Counted from the stretch's first letter, positions 39,111-49,241 are shown. The stretch: DNA of 64,000 nt from Paenibacillus bovis (GCF_001421015.2 NZ_CP013023.1:2287501-2351500), one strand, 5' to 3'. Numbers and translations are program-made. Notes: generated by a model not told the origin, from the sequence alone.

Positions 39111-39146
39111 AAAAAGACTTCCCTTGGCATAAAGGAAGTCTTTTTT
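39111..39146. terminator. Bidirectional terminator
   Basis: AAAAAGACTTCCCT (39111-39124) pairs with AAAGGAAGTCTTTTTT (39131-39146, a slightly offset stem), with A and T runs outside. It serves fxsA and the convergent ytvI. Confidence 0.88.
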
Positions 39147-39280
39147 ATTTGATTTATAAGATAATAGTAGATGTTGCGGGCAGAAGGATAGAAGACTAAT
39201 AAGTGTATTTCTGCTTATAGCGTAGTGAAGCGCGGTGTATTACGGAGCAGCAACCGGAAGCCGTAAGGCTCGATTCCTGC

Positions 39281-40396
39281 CTACCGGACTCTTCCGTTGA
39301 CAATATAATTGCGCAGATCGCGAAATACATTGGCCCGGTTCAGTGCCGATACGAATACCAAAGTGACCGGACCGATCAGCAGTCCGAGAGCACCGAATAA
39401 CTTCAGACCGACGAACATGCTGATCAGGGTAGCCAGCGGGTCCAGACCTACATTGCTGGCGAGTATTTTGGGCTCCATCATCTGCCGTACAATCAGTACA
39501 ATAACATACAGTACACTGAGACCGATTCCCAGCTTCAGATCTCCGCTCATAAAGTTATACAGTGCCCATGGGATCATGACGATACCTACCCCCAGATACG
39601 GCAGCAGGTCGACCATGCCGATCAACAGTCCGATCAGCAAAGCGGATTCCACGTTGAGAATAAACAGCCCGATAATCACAATAATGCCGGTAATGGAAAT
39701 CAGGATAAATTGGGCTTTGACATAGCCGAACAGGGCTTTTTGCAAATCGCTCCAGATCGCGGTTGCCGGCTGGCGGATACTCGAAGGAAACCAGCCAGCG
39801 ACAATACGCGTATGCCGCTCCCAACTATTACTGATAAAGAAAGCCGATAGCACCACCACGACAATAATCCAGGCAAAATTCGGCAGTGCCGTCAGGAAAT
39901 CAAGTACCATATTGAGTATGCTGGTCACAATGCCACTCACCATACCCGATACGCTCTGGGTCGTCTGATTCAGATTGTTGTTGATCGTATCCTGATAAGG
40001 ATTCTGCTGCAAAAAGGTACTGATTTCATCGGTAATAGATTGAATCTGGTCATTTTGCGTCCAGCCGATCAGCATCTGGCGCCAGCTGTCTACGTGCTCG
40101 TTGAATGTCTCTGTCAGATTAATCGTCTCCTGCACGAGCCGGGTCACGAGCAGCGACAATAATGTAATCAATCCGCCAAAGTACAGTAGCAGCGAGACCG
40201 ATACCGCGAGCCAGCGTGGAAAACGCAGCCGGCGCTGCAGTATACGAATCAATGGATTCATCGCATACGCGAACAGCCAGGCCAACAGCAGTGGATAGAG
40301 CAGGGGAAACAAATAGCGTACCGCGATAGCCGTAATAATAATGGCTACCAGTACCCATAAGCCTCGAAGAATCCGGTTGCGGATAGTAATATTCAA
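39281..40396 (-). CDS. ytvI: AI-2E family membrane protein YtvI
   Basis: A 371-residue protein with about eight membrane helices (PUF/AI-2E exporter superfamily). The layout is YtvI-like: two N-terminal helices (LWVLVAIIITAIAVRYLFPLLYPLLLAW), a soluble loop with QTTQSVSGMVSGIV, and a C-terminal block containing VDLLPYLGVGIVMIPWALY and the conserved GLDPLATLISMFVGLKLFG. Members may export small molecules or act in sporulation; the role is unproven. I chose the TTG at 40396 with GAGGAG 10 bases ahead; the frame is open 21 codons further up without a ribosome site. Confidence 0.88.
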   Translation of the reverse strand: MNITIRNRILRGLWVLVAIIITAIAVRYLFPLLYPLLLAWLFAYAMNPLIRILQRRLRFPRWLAVSVSLLLYFGGLITLLSLLVTRLVQETINLTETFNEHVDSWRQMLIGWTQNDQIQSITDEISTFLQQNPYQDTINNNLNQTTQSVSGMVSGIVTSILNMVLDFLTALPNFAWIIVVVVLSAFFISNSWERHTRIVAGWFPSSIRQPATAIWSDLQKALFGYVKAQFILISITGIIVIIGLFILNVESALLIGLLIGMVDLLPYLGVGIVMIPWALYNFMSGDLKLGIGLSVLYVIVLIVRQMMEPKILASNVGLDPLATLISMFVGLKLFGALGLLIGPVTLVFVSALNRANVFRDLRNYIVNGRVR

Positions 40397-40561
40397 GATG
40401 GTCAATCTCCTCACTGCATATGTAATCAGGTTTATACCATGATGTAAACGGTGTACCAAAGGTTTGAAACGAGTGTATCCGGATAAACAGCAGATATAAG
40501 GAACATTCTTTGTTTGCCCTTTGGCAAATGATATACTAAAAGGAAAAATGGAGGCTGCCGC

Positions 40562-41545
40562 ATGAAAGCCAAACTGGAAGATGTTGCAAAATTAGCCGGC
40601 GTCTCGCCGACTACAGTGTCGCGCATGATGAACAACCGGGGATATGTCAGCGAAGCGACCAAAACAAAAGTACGCAGTGCGATGGAGGAACTGAATTACT
40701 TTCCCAATGATATCGCACGTTCATTGTTCAACAAACGTACCAACCTGATCGGGCTTATTCTGCCGACAACCGCTAATCCGTTTTTTGGAGAGCTGACTTT
40801 TCATATTGAAAATCTGTGTGCGGCACATGGACTCAAAGTGCTGCTGTGCAACAGCTTGAACCGGATCGACAAGGAAGAGCAGTATGCTGAGATGCTGATG
40901 CGCAATCAGGTAGACGGTATAATCGTCGGTACGCACAATCGCGGTATTCTCAATTATAAACGCGCTAATCTGGCTGTAGTGGCTATTGACCGTTATCTGT
41001 CCGAGACCATACCGGTTGTTAGCTCCGACAACTATGAAGGCGGCCGATTGGCAACGCAGCGACTGATTGACCGGGGCTGCCGGTATATTCTTCATTTCAA
41101 TGGACCGGCTGAACTAGAGACGCCTGCTCAGCTGCGCCGGCAAGCATTCGAGGATATTATGCAGCAGCAGGGCTTGCCGCATGATACATACGAGATGGAG
41201 CTTCCGCTTGATCGGGAAGATCAGCTGGCTGTGATCCGGCGTGCCCTGGATGAGCATCCCGAGGTAGACGGCATATTTGCGAGTAATGATATGATTGCGG
41301 CCTCTGTGATCTACGAAGCAGGCAATCGCGGTATGTCTATTCCGGATGATCTGAAAGTAGTTGGCTATGATGGAACGGCTGTGACTTCCTCGCTTATGCC
41401 GCAGCTGACTACAATACGCCAGCCGATTGAAGCTATTGCCAATACAGCGATCACTATGCTATTGCGAGAAATCGAAGGGGAATTCGATGATACAGCACGC
41501 CAGATTGTACTGCCTGTCGAACTATATGAAGGCACTACAGCCTAA
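40562..41545 (+). CDS. LacI family regulator of the sucrose cassette
   Basis: A 327-residue LacI-type repressor. The helix-turn-helix is KLEDVAKLAGVSPTTVSRMM (4-23) with the hinge helix NDIARSLF. The sugar-binding domain runs from TNLIGLILPTTANPFFG through VDGIFASNDMIAASVIYEAG. Its place ahead of a sucrose-type permease and an invertase suggests that it is the repressor of those two genes and binds sucrose or a derived sugar. The operator-like AAACCGGTT in the promoter of the permease gene fits this. GGAGG precedes the ATG, and the gene has its own terminator. Confidence 0.9.
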   Translation: MKAKLEDVAKLAGVSPTTVSRMMNNRGYVSEATKTKVRSAMEELNYFPNDIARSLFNKRTNLIGLILPTTANPFFGELTFHIENLCAAHGLKVLLCNSLNRIDKEEQYAEMLMRNQVDGIIVGTHNRGILNYKRANLAVVAIDRYLSETIPVVSSDNYEGGRLATQRLIDRGCRYILHFNGPAELETPAQLRRQAFEDIMQQQGLPHDTYEMELPLDREDQLAVIRRALDEHPEVDGIFASNDMIAASVIYEAGNRGMSIPDDLKVVGYDGTAVTSSLMPQLTTIRQPIEAIANTAITMLLREIEGEFDDTARQIVLPVELYEGTTA

Positions 41546-41665
41546 GAAATAGATCCTGTAATGGATGGACAATAACGTGGTAATACTGGAAGATTGCTAT
41601 GACCATACGCCAATATAGCGTGTAACAGCAGAACAGGCAGAGAATTATAAATACCGGACAGAATC

Positions 41666-41694
41666 AAAGCGCCTTTTGACCGAGGCGCTTTTTT
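41666..41694 (+). terminator. Terminator of the LacI-family gene
   Basis: AAAGCGCC (41666-41673) and GGCGCTTT (41684-41691) form an 8-bp stem with a T-run after. Confidence 0.85.
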
Positions 41695-41753
41695 GGTGCA
41701 GTGATATCTTCTGCTTAATTTTCAAATGCTTGATTTATTTTTATGTCATCCGG

Positions 41754-41782
41754 TTGACATATGAAACCGGTTGACATACAAT
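41754..41782 (+). promoter_or_regulatory. SigA promoter with LacI-type operator in its spacer
   Basis: TTGACA (41754-41759), a 17-base spacer and TACAAT (41777-41782) make a near-perfect SigA promoter. The spacer carries AAACCGGTT (41764-41772), a palindromic centre typical of LacI-family operators. A direct repeat CCGGTTGACATA occurs at 41750-41761 and 41767-41778. It lies 42 bases before the permease start. Confidence 0.75.
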
Positions 41783-41823
41783 TCTTGCAAGAAAGCACTT
41801 ACATGAATAAAGGAGCGAGCGAT

Positions 41824-43065
41824 ATGTCTGTATCAAAAAGCCTGTATTGGAAGCTGAGCCTTTACTTTTTCTTCTTTTTCGTTTGCTGGTCTTCCAGCTA
41901 TTCCTTATTTTCGATCTGGCTTGGACAGGAGATGAAGCTGACAGGAGCGCAAAATGGTCTTATCTTCTCTGTAAACGCTATCTTTGCTCTTTGTGCCCAG
42001 CCGCTGTATGGCTATATTTCCGACAAGATTGGATTAAGACGGAATATCCTGCTGTTTATTAGTCTGCTGCTTGTATTTACAGGACCTTTTTTCGTTTATG
42101 TATATGGACCTTTGCTGCAGGTAAACGTATGGTTGGGAGCAATTGTAGGCGGTTTGTTTCTGAGTGTCGGCTTTTTGGCAGGGGTCGGCGCCATTGAGAC
42201 CTATGTCGAAAAGGTCAGTCGCAAGTACGGATTTGAATACGGACGCTCCCGGATGTGGGGCTCGCTGGGTTGGGCGGCAGCGACCTTTTTTGCAGGACAA
42301 TTGTTTAACCTGAACCCGAATATCAATTTCTGGATTTCATCGGTGTCAGCGGTTATTCTGGTCGGCATTATTTTGTCGGTACGGATTAATGTATCGGAAA
42401 GCGAACTGGAAAAGGCTGCTTCGGTTACGTTGAAGGATATCGGTACCCTGTTTACACTCCGTTCTTTCTGGTATTTTATGCTGTATGTTATCGGAGTGGC
42501 ATGTGTATACGGTGTGTATGATCAGCAATTCCCGATTTATTATTCTTCCTTGTTCCCATCGCGTGAGGTAGGCAACCAGGTATACGGCTATTTGAATTCA
42601 TTCCAGGTCTTTCTGGAAGCAGGCATGATGTTTATGGCACCCTTTGTCGTCAACAAACTGGGCGCCAAAAAATCGCTTATCCTCGCCGGTCTGCTGATGG
42701 CTGTACGTATTGTCGGCTCCGGACTCGTATTCGAACCGATCGGTATTTCAGCGGTCAAACTGATTCATGCGCTGGAGCTGCCGATTATGCTGATTGCTAT
42801 CTTCAAGTATCTGGCCGCCCATTTTGATACCCGGCTATCGTCGATTCTGTATCTTGTCGGATTTCAGTTCGCGTCCCAGGTTGGACAGGCTGTACTGTCT
42901 CCGATTGCCGGTTCGCTGTACGATGATATAGGATTCCGTTCCACTTATCTGGTGATGGGAGCGCTCGTTCTATTATTTACTGTGATCTCGATCTTCACGC
43001 TGTTCAATGACAAACATTCCAAACCGCAACTCAAAGGAAAGCTGGAAACCCAGCAGCTCACCTAA
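41824..43065 (+). CDS. Sugar:H+ symporter, LacY/CscB-like (MFS)
   Basis: A 413-residue MFS permease of the oligosaccharide:H+ symporter family, to which LacY and the sucrose permease CscB belong. It has 12 predicted helices: YFFFFFVCWSSSYSLFSIWL in helix 1, the loop YGYISDKIGLRRNIL between helices 2 and 3, and EYGRSRMWGSLGWA in the helix 4-5 region. It would import an unphosphorylated disaccharide, most likely sucrose, since a GH32 invertase follows. The ATG at 41824 has AAAGGAG 8 bases ahead; a longer frame from 41761 overlaps the promoter and is rejected. Sugar specificity is an inference from context. Confidence 0.88.
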   Translation: MSVSKSLYWKLSLYFFFFFVCWSSSYSLFSIWLGQEMKLTGAQNGLIFSVNAIFALCAQPLYGYISDKIGLRRNILLFISLLLVFTGPFFVYVYGPLLQVNVWLGAIVGGLFLSVGFLAGVGAIETYVEKVSRKYGFEYGRSRMWGSLGWAAATFFAGQLFNLNPNINFWISSVSAVILVGIILSVRINVSESELEKAASVTLKDIGTLFTLRSFWYFMLYVIGVACVYGVYDQQFPIYYSSLFPSREVGNQVYGYLNSFQVFLEAGMMFMAPFVVNKLGAKKSLILAGLLMAVRIVGSGLVFEPIGISAVKLIHALELPIMLIAIFKYLAAHFDTRLSSILYLVGFQFASQVGQAVLSPIAGSLYDDIGFRSTYLVMGALVLLFTVISIFTLFNDKHSKPQLKGKLETQQLT

Positions 43066-43157
43066 CATATTATCCAATCACTACTATGCCTGTGTTGTGC
43101 AGCTATCCATGCTCGCGATATTCAGGTAATACAGAGTACATCCAAGGAGGAACATCC

Positions 43158-44678
43158 ATGTCTACTATTCAACAAGCTGCCGAAGCTCTTCAGCTCGCCG
43201 GCCAGAAAGTCAATCCACAGTATCGTCCCGGCTATCATATTGCTGCTCCTGCCAACTGGATCAATGATCCGAACGGCATGGTTCAGTTTAATGGAGAATA
43301 TCATGTCTTTTACCAGCATCATCCGTATGATGAGCATTGGGGACCGATGCACTGGGGCCATGTAAAAAGCAAGGATCTGGTTCACTGGGAGCATTGTCCG
43401 ATTGCGCTGGCACCAGGGGATGTATGCGACAGGGACGGCTGTTTCTCCGGCAGTGCCGTTGATGATAACGGTGTGCTGACGCTTATTTATACCGGGCATC
43501 ATTATACGGATCGGGAAAAGGATCTGTTTACCCAGAACCAGAATATTGCAGTCAGCCGCGATGGTATCACTTTTGACAAATACGGTGCCAATCCTGTGAT
43601 TGCAGAGCCGCCTGCAGATAGCGCTCATCATTTCCGTGATCCCAAGGTATGGAAGCATAACGATACATGGTATATGGTGCTGGGCAATGCTACACCGGAT
43701 GGTCATGGACGCGTTATTTTGTATCATTCGCCGGATTTGCGGGAATGGACCTATGACGGTGTATTGGCCGCAAGCGATGGGACGCTTGGCTTTATGTGGG
43801 AATGTCCCGACTTTTTCGAGCTGGATGGCCGACATGTGCTGCTGTTCTCACCCCAGGGGATGGAGCGTGAGCAGGATCGTTATCTGAATTTGTTCCAGAC
43901 AGGTTATCTGGTAGGAGACTACGATTATGCAACCAATAATTTCAGCCATGGCGAATTCCGGGAAATGGATCATGGACATGATTTTTATGCGGTGCAAACT
44001 CTGCTTGATGAACACGGCCGCCGGATTGCGATCGGTTGGATGGATATGTGGGAATCGGATATGCCGACCAAAGCACATGGCTGGGCAGGTGCACTGACAC
44101 TGCCGCGTGTACTGAATCTGGATAACGAAGGACGCCTGCTGATGAATCCGGTCGAAGAAATGAAGCTGCTGCGCCGGGATCATTATTTATTGGGAGAAGG
44201 GTTTACTTTGACTGGACGCCGCCATGAGGCGATAACCGAATCGCTGCTGGAAATCCATGTTGTATTTGATCTGACCAACAGTCAGTCGGACAAAGTAGGC
44301 TTGACCGTGCACAGCGGTACTCATGATGAGACGGTAATTATGTACGATATAGCTGCCGGCCAACTTATCCTGGACGCATCCAAATCAGGCAAGCCGCAGG
44401 ATGGAATCCGTATCGCTCCGCTGCAGCATAACGGAACACTTGCTTTGCGCATATTCCTTGATCGTTCATCCATAGAAGTGTTTGCCAACGACGGACTGGC
44501 GACATTGACCAGCCGTATTTATCCGACTGGAGGTACAACTGGACTGGAGCTGTGTGCAATTGGTAAGGAGACCCATGTGCAGGAATGGAACTGCTGGACA
44601 TTGGAGGATATCTGGAACAATGCCGACAGTACAGATGAGGCAGCAAGTAGCGAACCGGAGACAACAAGCAGTAAATGA
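43158..44678 (+). CDS. GH32 sucrose hydrolase (invertase type)
   Basis: A 506-residue glycoside hydrolase of family 32. The nucleophile is Asp37 in WINDPNG (34-40), the transition-state stabiliser is in FRDPK (Asp161), and the acid/base is Glu215 in WECPDFF. The C-terminal beta-sandwich runs from about residue 340. There is no signal peptide, so it works in the cytosol on imported sugar. Because the partner transporter is a symporter, not a PTS, it should act on free sucrose rather than sucrose-6-phosphate; the sequence alone cannot exclude the phosphorylated substrate. AAGGAGG precedes the ATG at 43158. No fructokinase gene is in the cassette. Confidence 0.9.
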   Translation: MSTIQQAAEALQLAGQKVNPQYRPGYHIAAPANWINDPNGMVQFNGEYHVFYQHHPYDEHWGPMHWGHVKSKDLVHWEHCPIALAPGDVCDRDGCFSGSAVDDNGVLTLIYTGHHYTDREKDLFTQNQNIAVSRDGITFDKYGANPVIAEPPADSAHHFRDPKVWKHNDTWYMVLGNATPDGHGRVILYHSPDLREWTYDGVLAASDGTLGFMWECPDFFELDGRHVLLFSPQGMEREQDRYLNLFQTGYLVGDYDYATNNFSHGEFREMDHGHDFYAVQTLLDEHGRRIAIGWMDMWESDMPTKAHGWAGALTLPRVLNLDNEGRLLMNPVEEMKLLRRDHYLLGEGFTLTGRRHEAITESLLEIHVVFDLTNSQSDKVGLTVHSGTHDETVIMYDIAAGQLILDASKSGKPQDGIRIAPLQHNGTLALRIFLDRSSIEVFANDGLATLTSRIYPTGGTTGLELCAIGKETHVQEWNCWTLEDIWNNADSTDEAASSEPETTSSK

Positions 44679-44839
44679 TAAGTGAATAAATCACGAAATG
44701 GACAATAACAAACAATCAGCAAATTATAGGTAACAGTTCGTAATCACTATTTTATACAGCAGAGAGTGTATAGAGGTGAGTAGAATACCGAAATAGATCC
44801 TCTATGCTGATTGCTAATCATTACTGAATTTGATATATC

Positions 44840-44876
44840 CCAAGCGAGCCGGCAGGAATCTTACTGTCGGCTTTGG
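44840..44876 (+). terminator. Weak hairpin after the GH32 gene
   Basis: AGCCGGCAG (44847-44855) and CTGTCGGCT (44864-44872) pair with one G-U; outer CCAA and TTGG extend it past a bulge. There is little T-run. The rest of the 524-base gap before citZ holds the two cre-like sites listed next. Confidence 0.4.
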
Positions 44877-44925
44877 CAATCTGTGAACAAAAAAGAAAAA
44901 TACACACAAACGTATAATCAATCAT

Positions 44926-44939
44926 TGTAAATGCTTACA
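44926..44939 (+). promoter_or_regulatory. cre-like site, upstream of citZ
   Basis: TGTAAATGCTTACA matches the CcpA consensus TGWAANCGNTNWCA at all but one position and is nearly palindromic. It lies about 260 bases before citZ. Confidence 0.5.
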
Positions 44940-45133
44940 AAAAAATGTTATCTTTGCGATAAAACAATTTGATACCCTGTCAGAAGACTCCTTTTGTTCA
45001 CAACTCCGTCAAAATAAAGTATGATGATATAAGGTTCTTGGAAGGTTAATGGCAGATGTTTCTATAACTTGTCGGCCAGGTGACCCTGTATCCCTGCATC
45101 TTATTGTTTTCATATTTTTTACATTTTTTAAAA

Positions 45134-45147
45134 TGTAAATGTTTTCA
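45134..45147 (+). promoter_or_regulatory. cre-like site, proximal to citZ
   Basis: TGTAAATGTTTTCA matches the cre consensus at all but one position. It overlaps the palindrome TACATTTTTTAAAATGTA (45120-45137) and lies 56 bases before the citZ ATG. Carbon catabolite repression of citZ by CcpA is established in Bacillus. Confidence 0.5.
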
Positions 45148-45202
45148 TTTTATCGAATGAACAAAAAAACTTCAAGAATCGTTCTGCAAAGGAGAGAGTA
45201 AT

Positions 45203-46315
45203 ATGACAGCTACCAAAGGTTTGGAAGGCGTTGTAGCAGCAAGTTCATCGATCAGCTCGATCGTTGATGGTGTTTTAACTTATCGCGGTTATGACATTGA
45301 TGATCTGGCCGTTAACGCCAGCTTTGAGGAAGTCGCTTATTTGCTCTGGTTTGGTAAGCTGCCAAATCAGAACGAGCTTGACCAGTTGCAAAAGGATCTG
45401 GATAAATATGCAGTATTGCCGGATGCCTTGATTGAGCAAATGAAACTTTATCCTAAAGATATGAATCGTATGGCTGCTCTGCGCAGCGCGATATCCGCTC
45501 TGGCTCTGTATGATGAGCAGGCTGATGATATGAGCCGTGAGGCCAATGAATTGAAAGTGATCAAACTGCAGGCACAGCTGCCGTCTATCGTAGCTGCTCT
45601 GGGCCGTATTGCCGAAGGCCAGGAACCTGTAGCTCCGCTGCAAGGTGTATCGATTGCACATAATTTCCTGTACATGCTTACAGGCGAGCAGCCAGAAGAT
45701 ACAGCGATCAAAGCGCTGGATCAGGCACTTGTACTGCATGCCGACCACGAACTGAATGCTTCGACATTTGCTGCCCGTGTTACGGTAGCCACACTGTCCG
45801 ATATGTATTCCGGTATCACTTCCGCAATTGGAGCGCTCAAAGGTCCACTGCACGGTGGAGCCAATGAAGCAGTTATGAAAATGCTGGAAGAGATCGGTTC
45901 GGAAGATCGCGTAGAAAGTTACATTCAGGAACAACTGAGCAACAAAGTCAAAATTATGGGCTTTGGTCACCGTGTATACAAAAACGGCGATCCACGCGCC
46001 AAGCATCTCCAAAAAATGTCCCGTGAACTGGGCGAAATGAACAATGATCTGAGCCTGTACAATATGTCTGTACAGATCGAAGAGATTGTTACCGGTAGCA
46101 AAGGACTGAAGCCCAATGTAGATTTCTATTCCGCTTCGGTATATACCATGCTGGGTATTCCGCGCAATCTGTTCACGCCGATTTTTGCAATCAGCCGTGT
46201 ATCCGGATGGGCTGCCCATATTCTGGAGCAGTACGAAAACAACCGCATTATTCGTCCTCGCGCCGAGTATGTTGGACCGAACAACCAGGAATATCGTCCG
46301 GTTACAGAGCGTTAA
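45203..46315 (+). CDS. citZ: Citrate synthase
   Basis: Condenses oxaloacetate and acetyl-CoA to citrate, the first TCA step. The 370-residue protein is the small dimeric form: LEGVVAASSSISSIVDG, then LHADHELNASTFAARV, HGGANEAVMKML with the active His, and GFGHRVYKNGDPRA (His and Arg), with Asp in NVDFYSASVY. GCAAAGGAGAG precedes the ATG. It leads a cluster with icd and mdh in the same direction. Two cre-like sites in its leader suggest CcpA repression. Confidence 0.97.
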   Translation: MTATKGLEGVVAASSSISSIVDGVLTYRGYDIDDLAVNASFEEVAYLLWFGKLPNQNELDQLQKDLDKYAVLPDALIEQMKLYPKDMNRMAALRSAISALALYDEQADDMSREANELKVIKLQAQLPSIVAALGRIAEGQEPVAPLQGVSIAHNFLYMLTGEQPEDTAIKALDQALVLHADHELNASTFAARVTVATLSDMYSGITSAIGALKGPLHGGANEAVMKMLEEIGSEDRVESYIQEQLSNKVKIMGFGHRVYKNGDPRAKHLQKMSRELGEMNNDLSLYNMSVQIEEIVTGSKGLKPNVDFYSASVYTMLGIPRNLFTPIFAISRVSGWAAHILEQYENNRIIRPRAEYVGPNNQEYRPVTER

Positions 46316-46652
46316 TCAACCCGCCGAATTCTGTCTGTTGAAACCGGGTTTCCAAATTCTTGTGGCGTCTGCTAAAATAAAGACAACCGTTCATAACTGC
46401 ACGTCAAGGAAAACAATCACAGAAGCAGGATGAGGGTCCATACCATAACGTATCGGGACGTCTGTATATACAGATGACCGCTTATGGGTAGGTCCAGGTT
46501 GTTGAGCGATAGCTGCCAACAGCCTTACCGGAATGCGCTGTGAAACCGTATACTGTGCAGTACATAAACGGATGACGACAAAGGGCTGACGCCCGTATGT
46601 AGTACCGATTGAACGATGTGAATCAACCATAATACTGAGGAGGAGCTTAATC
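46316..46652. other. 337-base gap between citZ and icd
   Basis: No convincing gene. A small odd palindrome (GAAACCGGGTTTC, 46341-46353) and a TCTGTATATACAGA palindrome (near 46461) are present. I see no terminator with a T-run, so icd may be read through from citZ or from a promoter in this gap. Confidence 0.4.
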
Positions 46653-47948
46653 ATGCCGAACTTTGAAAAATACGAACTGCCAACTGCCGGTGAGCAGATC
46701 AAGATTGAAGATGGAAAATTGCAGGTGCCTAACAACCCGATCATTCCTTTTATCGAGGGTGACGGTACAGGACGCGACATCTGGAAAGCTTCTGTACGTG
46801 TGCTGGATGCAGCCGTAGAAAAAGCATATGGCGGCTCCAAAAAAATCGCCTGGTATGAAGTATTTGCCGGTGAAAAAGCATTCAATACATACGGAGAATG
46901 GCTGCCAGCCGATACGCTGGAAGCAATCCGTGAATATACAGTAGCGATCAAAGGACCACTGACTACGCCAATCGGCGGCGGTATCCGTTCCCTGAACGTT
47001 GCTCTGCGTCAGGAACTGGATCTGTATGTATGTCTGCGTCCTGTACGTTACTTTGACGGTGTACCTTCTCCGGTAAAACGTCCTGAGCTGGTAGATATGG
47101 TTATCTTCCGTGAGAACACCGAGGATATCTACGCAGGTATCGAGTATCAAGAAGGTACAGAAGAAGTGAAAAAAGTACTGGAATTCCTGAAAAACGAAAT
47201 GGGCGTTAACAAAATCCGCTTCCCGGAAACTTCCGGTATCGGTATCAAACCGGTATCCGAAGAAGGTTCCAAGCGTCTCGTTCGTGCCGCGGTACAATAC
47301 GCAGTCGATCATGGCCGTAAGAGCGTAACGCTGGTACACAAAGGTAACATCATGAAATTTACCGAGGGTGCTTTCAAAAACTGGGGTTACGAAGTGGCTG
47401 AAGCTGAATTCGGCGACAAAGTATTCACATGGGCACAATACGATAAAATCAAAGACGAGCAAGGTACAGACGCTGCCAATGCTGCACAAAAAGCAGCAGA
47501 AGATGCTGGCAAAATCATCGTAAAAGATGCCATCGCCGATATCGCGCTGCAGCAAGTACTGACACGTCCGGCTGAATTTGATGTGATCGCTACACTGAAC
47601 CTGAACGGTGACTATCTGTCCGATGCACTGGCTGCACAGGTTGGTGGTATCGGTATCGCTCCAGGCGCTAACATCAACTATGTAACAGGTCATGCAATCT
47701 TCGAAGCAACGCACGGTACAGCTCCGAAATATGCAGACAAAGACGTAGTAAACCCGGGTTCTGTTATTCTGTCCGGCGTTATGATGCTGGAGCATCTGGG
47801 CTGGCAAGAAGCGGCTGACCTGATCTACAAAGGTCTGGAAACGTCGATCAACAACAAAACCGTTACTTACGATTTCGCACGTCTGATGGATCAAGCGACC
47901 GAAGTGAAATGCTCCGAGTTTGCCGACAAAGTTATCGAAAACATGTAA
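46653..47948 (+). CDS. icd: NADP-dependent isocitrate dehydrogenase
   Basis: Oxidises isocitrate to 2-oxoglutarate with NADP+. The 431-residue enzyme shows [17 protein letters not shown], the substrate loop [23 protein letters not shown] (with the phosphorylatable-type Ser), [27 protein letters not shown] and the NADP-binding end [23 protein letters not shown] precedes the ATG. The last codons are part of a 15-bp direct duplication (GAAAACATGTA at 47938 and 47953) that spans the stop, a small slippage event without effect on the frame. It is followed by mdh after 27 bases. Confidence 0.97.
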   Translation: MPNFEKYELPTAGEQIKIEDGKLQVPNNPIIPFIEGDGTGRDIWKASVRVLDAAVEKAYGGSKKIAWYEVFAGEKAFNTYGEWLPADTLEAIREYTVAIKGPLTTPIGGGIRSLNVALRQELDLYVCLRPVRYFDGVPSPVKRPELVDMVIFRENTEDIYAGIEYQEGTEEVKKVLEFLKNEMGVNKIRFPETSGIGIKPVSEEGSKRLVRAAVQYAVDHGRKSVTLVHKGNIMKFTEGAFKNWGYEVAEAEFGDKVFTWAQYDKIKDEQGTDAANAAQKAAEDAGKIIVKDAIADIALQQVLTRPAEFDVIATLNLNGDYLSDALAAQVGGIGIAPGANINYVTGHAIFEATHGTAPKYADKDVVNPGSVILSGVMMLEHLGWQEAADLIYKGLETSINNKTVTYDFARLMDQATEVKCSEFADKVIENM

Positions 47949-47975
47949 TTTGAAAACATGTAGGGAGATGAACCG

Positions 47976-48920
47976 ATGACAGCGATTAAGCGCAAAAAAA
48001 TTACCGTGGTAGGTGCCGGATTTACCGGCGCCACAACGGCTCTCATGCTCGCCCAAAAAGAGCTGGGAGACGTTGTACTGGTAGATATTCCACAGCTGGA
48101 AAATCCGACTAAGGGAAAAGCGCTTGACATGATGGAGGCCAGCCCTGTTCAAGGGTTTGACAGCCAGATCAAAGGGACTTCTGATTATAACGATACCAAA
48201 GACTCCGATGTGGTGATTATCACGGCAGGGGTAGCACGCAAGCCGGGCATGAGCCGCGACGATCTGGTCAATACCAACGCTGGTATTGTCCGTTCCGTCT
48301 GCGAGCAGGTCAAGCAGCAGGCTCCCGAGTCGATTGTGATTATTTTGAGCAATCCGGTGGATGCGATGACCCATGTGGCCTATCAGGCACTGGGCTTCCC
48401 GAAAACCCGGGTTATCGGTCAATCGGGTGTACTGGATACAGCACGTTATTGTACGTTTATCGCGGAGGAACTGAATGTATCGGTAGAGGATGTACGCGGC
48501 TTTGTGCTTGGGGGTCATGGGGACGATATGGTGCCGCTGGTGCGCTATTCCAGCGTAGGCGGTATTCCGATCGACACCCTTATTTCCAGCGAGCGGATCG
48601 AAGCGATTGTACAGCGTACCCGTGTAGGCGGCGGCGAGATCGTCAACTTGCTCGGTAACGGCAGCGCATATTATGCGCCTGCAGCTTCTCTTGTACAGAT
48701 GACTGAAGCGGTACTCAAGGACAAAAAGCGTATTTTGCCAGTGATTGCCTATCTCGAAGGCGAGTACGGTTATGAGAATCTGTTCATGGGCATACCGGCT
48801 ATTCTGGGCGGCGATGGTATTGAAAAGATTTTCGAACTGGAGCTTACTTCGGACGAAAAAGCGGCACTGGACAAATCTGCCGAATCCGTACGTAGTGTGA
48901 TCAAAGTAATAACAGGCTGA
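47976..48920 (+). CDS. mdh: Malate dehydrogenase (lactate dehydrogenase-like)
   Basis: Oxidises malate to oxaloacetate with NAD+. The 314-residue enzyme has the NAD motif [14 protein letters not shown], the acidic residue in [19 protein letters not shown], the catalytic pair in [14 protein letters not shown] and [13 protein letters not shown] (His), and the substrate loop arginines in [27 protein letters not shown] precedes the ATG. With citZ and icd it forms the classical Firmicute TCA cluster. A strong terminator follows. Confidence 0.97.
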   Translation: MTAIKRKKITVVGAGFTGATTALMLAQKELGDVVLVDIPQLENPTKGKALDMMEASPVQGFDSQIKGTSDYNDTKDSDVVIITAGVARKPGMSRDDLVNTNAGIVRSVCEQVKQQAPESIVIILSNPVDAMTHVAYQALGFPKTRVIGQSGVLDTARYCTFIAEELNVSVEDVRGFVLGGHGDDMVPLVRYSSVGGIPIDTLISSERIEAIVQRTRVGGGEIVNLLGNGSAYYAPAASLVQMTEAVLKDKKRILPVIAYLEGEYGYENLFMGIPAILGGDGIEKIFELELTSDEKAALDKSAESVRSVIKVITG

Positions 48921-49057
48921 TAACCCGGAGAATGGAGAGCTGCAGCGGTTATTGTCCGCTCTATGCAGATAGAGAGGAACGGCGAGAGCTCCATATTGAC
49001 TGGTTATCACACTGCCAGAATTATTTTGCTAGGTTCCTGTTAGTGTAATCCTTTTAT

Positions 49058-49100
49058 AAAAGGCTGTTTCTTCGTCATAACGACGAGAAGCAGCCTTTTT
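49058..49100 (+). terminator. Terminator of the citZ-icd-mdh cluster
   Basis: A stem of 18-19 bp (49058-49076 with 49082-49100) with a short 5-base loop and T-run. Confidence 0.92.
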
Positions 49101-49241
49101 GCTGGTGGAATAAAATGACATGTTCATCGTTTGGACACAACCTGAATCCAAAACAGTATATTTTTCACAGATCATTCGTTAAAATAATAATGCAGCAACA
49201 AGGAAATGAAATTATATCAACACAGATGGGGAGGATATGCA

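Noticed and set aside
41761..41823. Longer N terminus of the symporter from the ATG at 41761
   Set aside because: That ATG lies inside the promoter spacer; the ATG at 41824 has a strong ribosome site and gives the family's usual start.
46341..46353. GAAACCGGGTTTC between citZ and icd as a second site for the sucrose repressor
   Set aside because: It has an odd-length centre, unlike AAACCGGTT, and there is no promoter next to it; similarity is probably chance.
46647..49010. A 787-codon open frame on the - strand across icd and mdh
   Set aside because: It is antisense to two highly conserved enzymes, is rich in Cys, Phe and His runs typical of reverse-frame reading, has no ribosome site, and matches no family.
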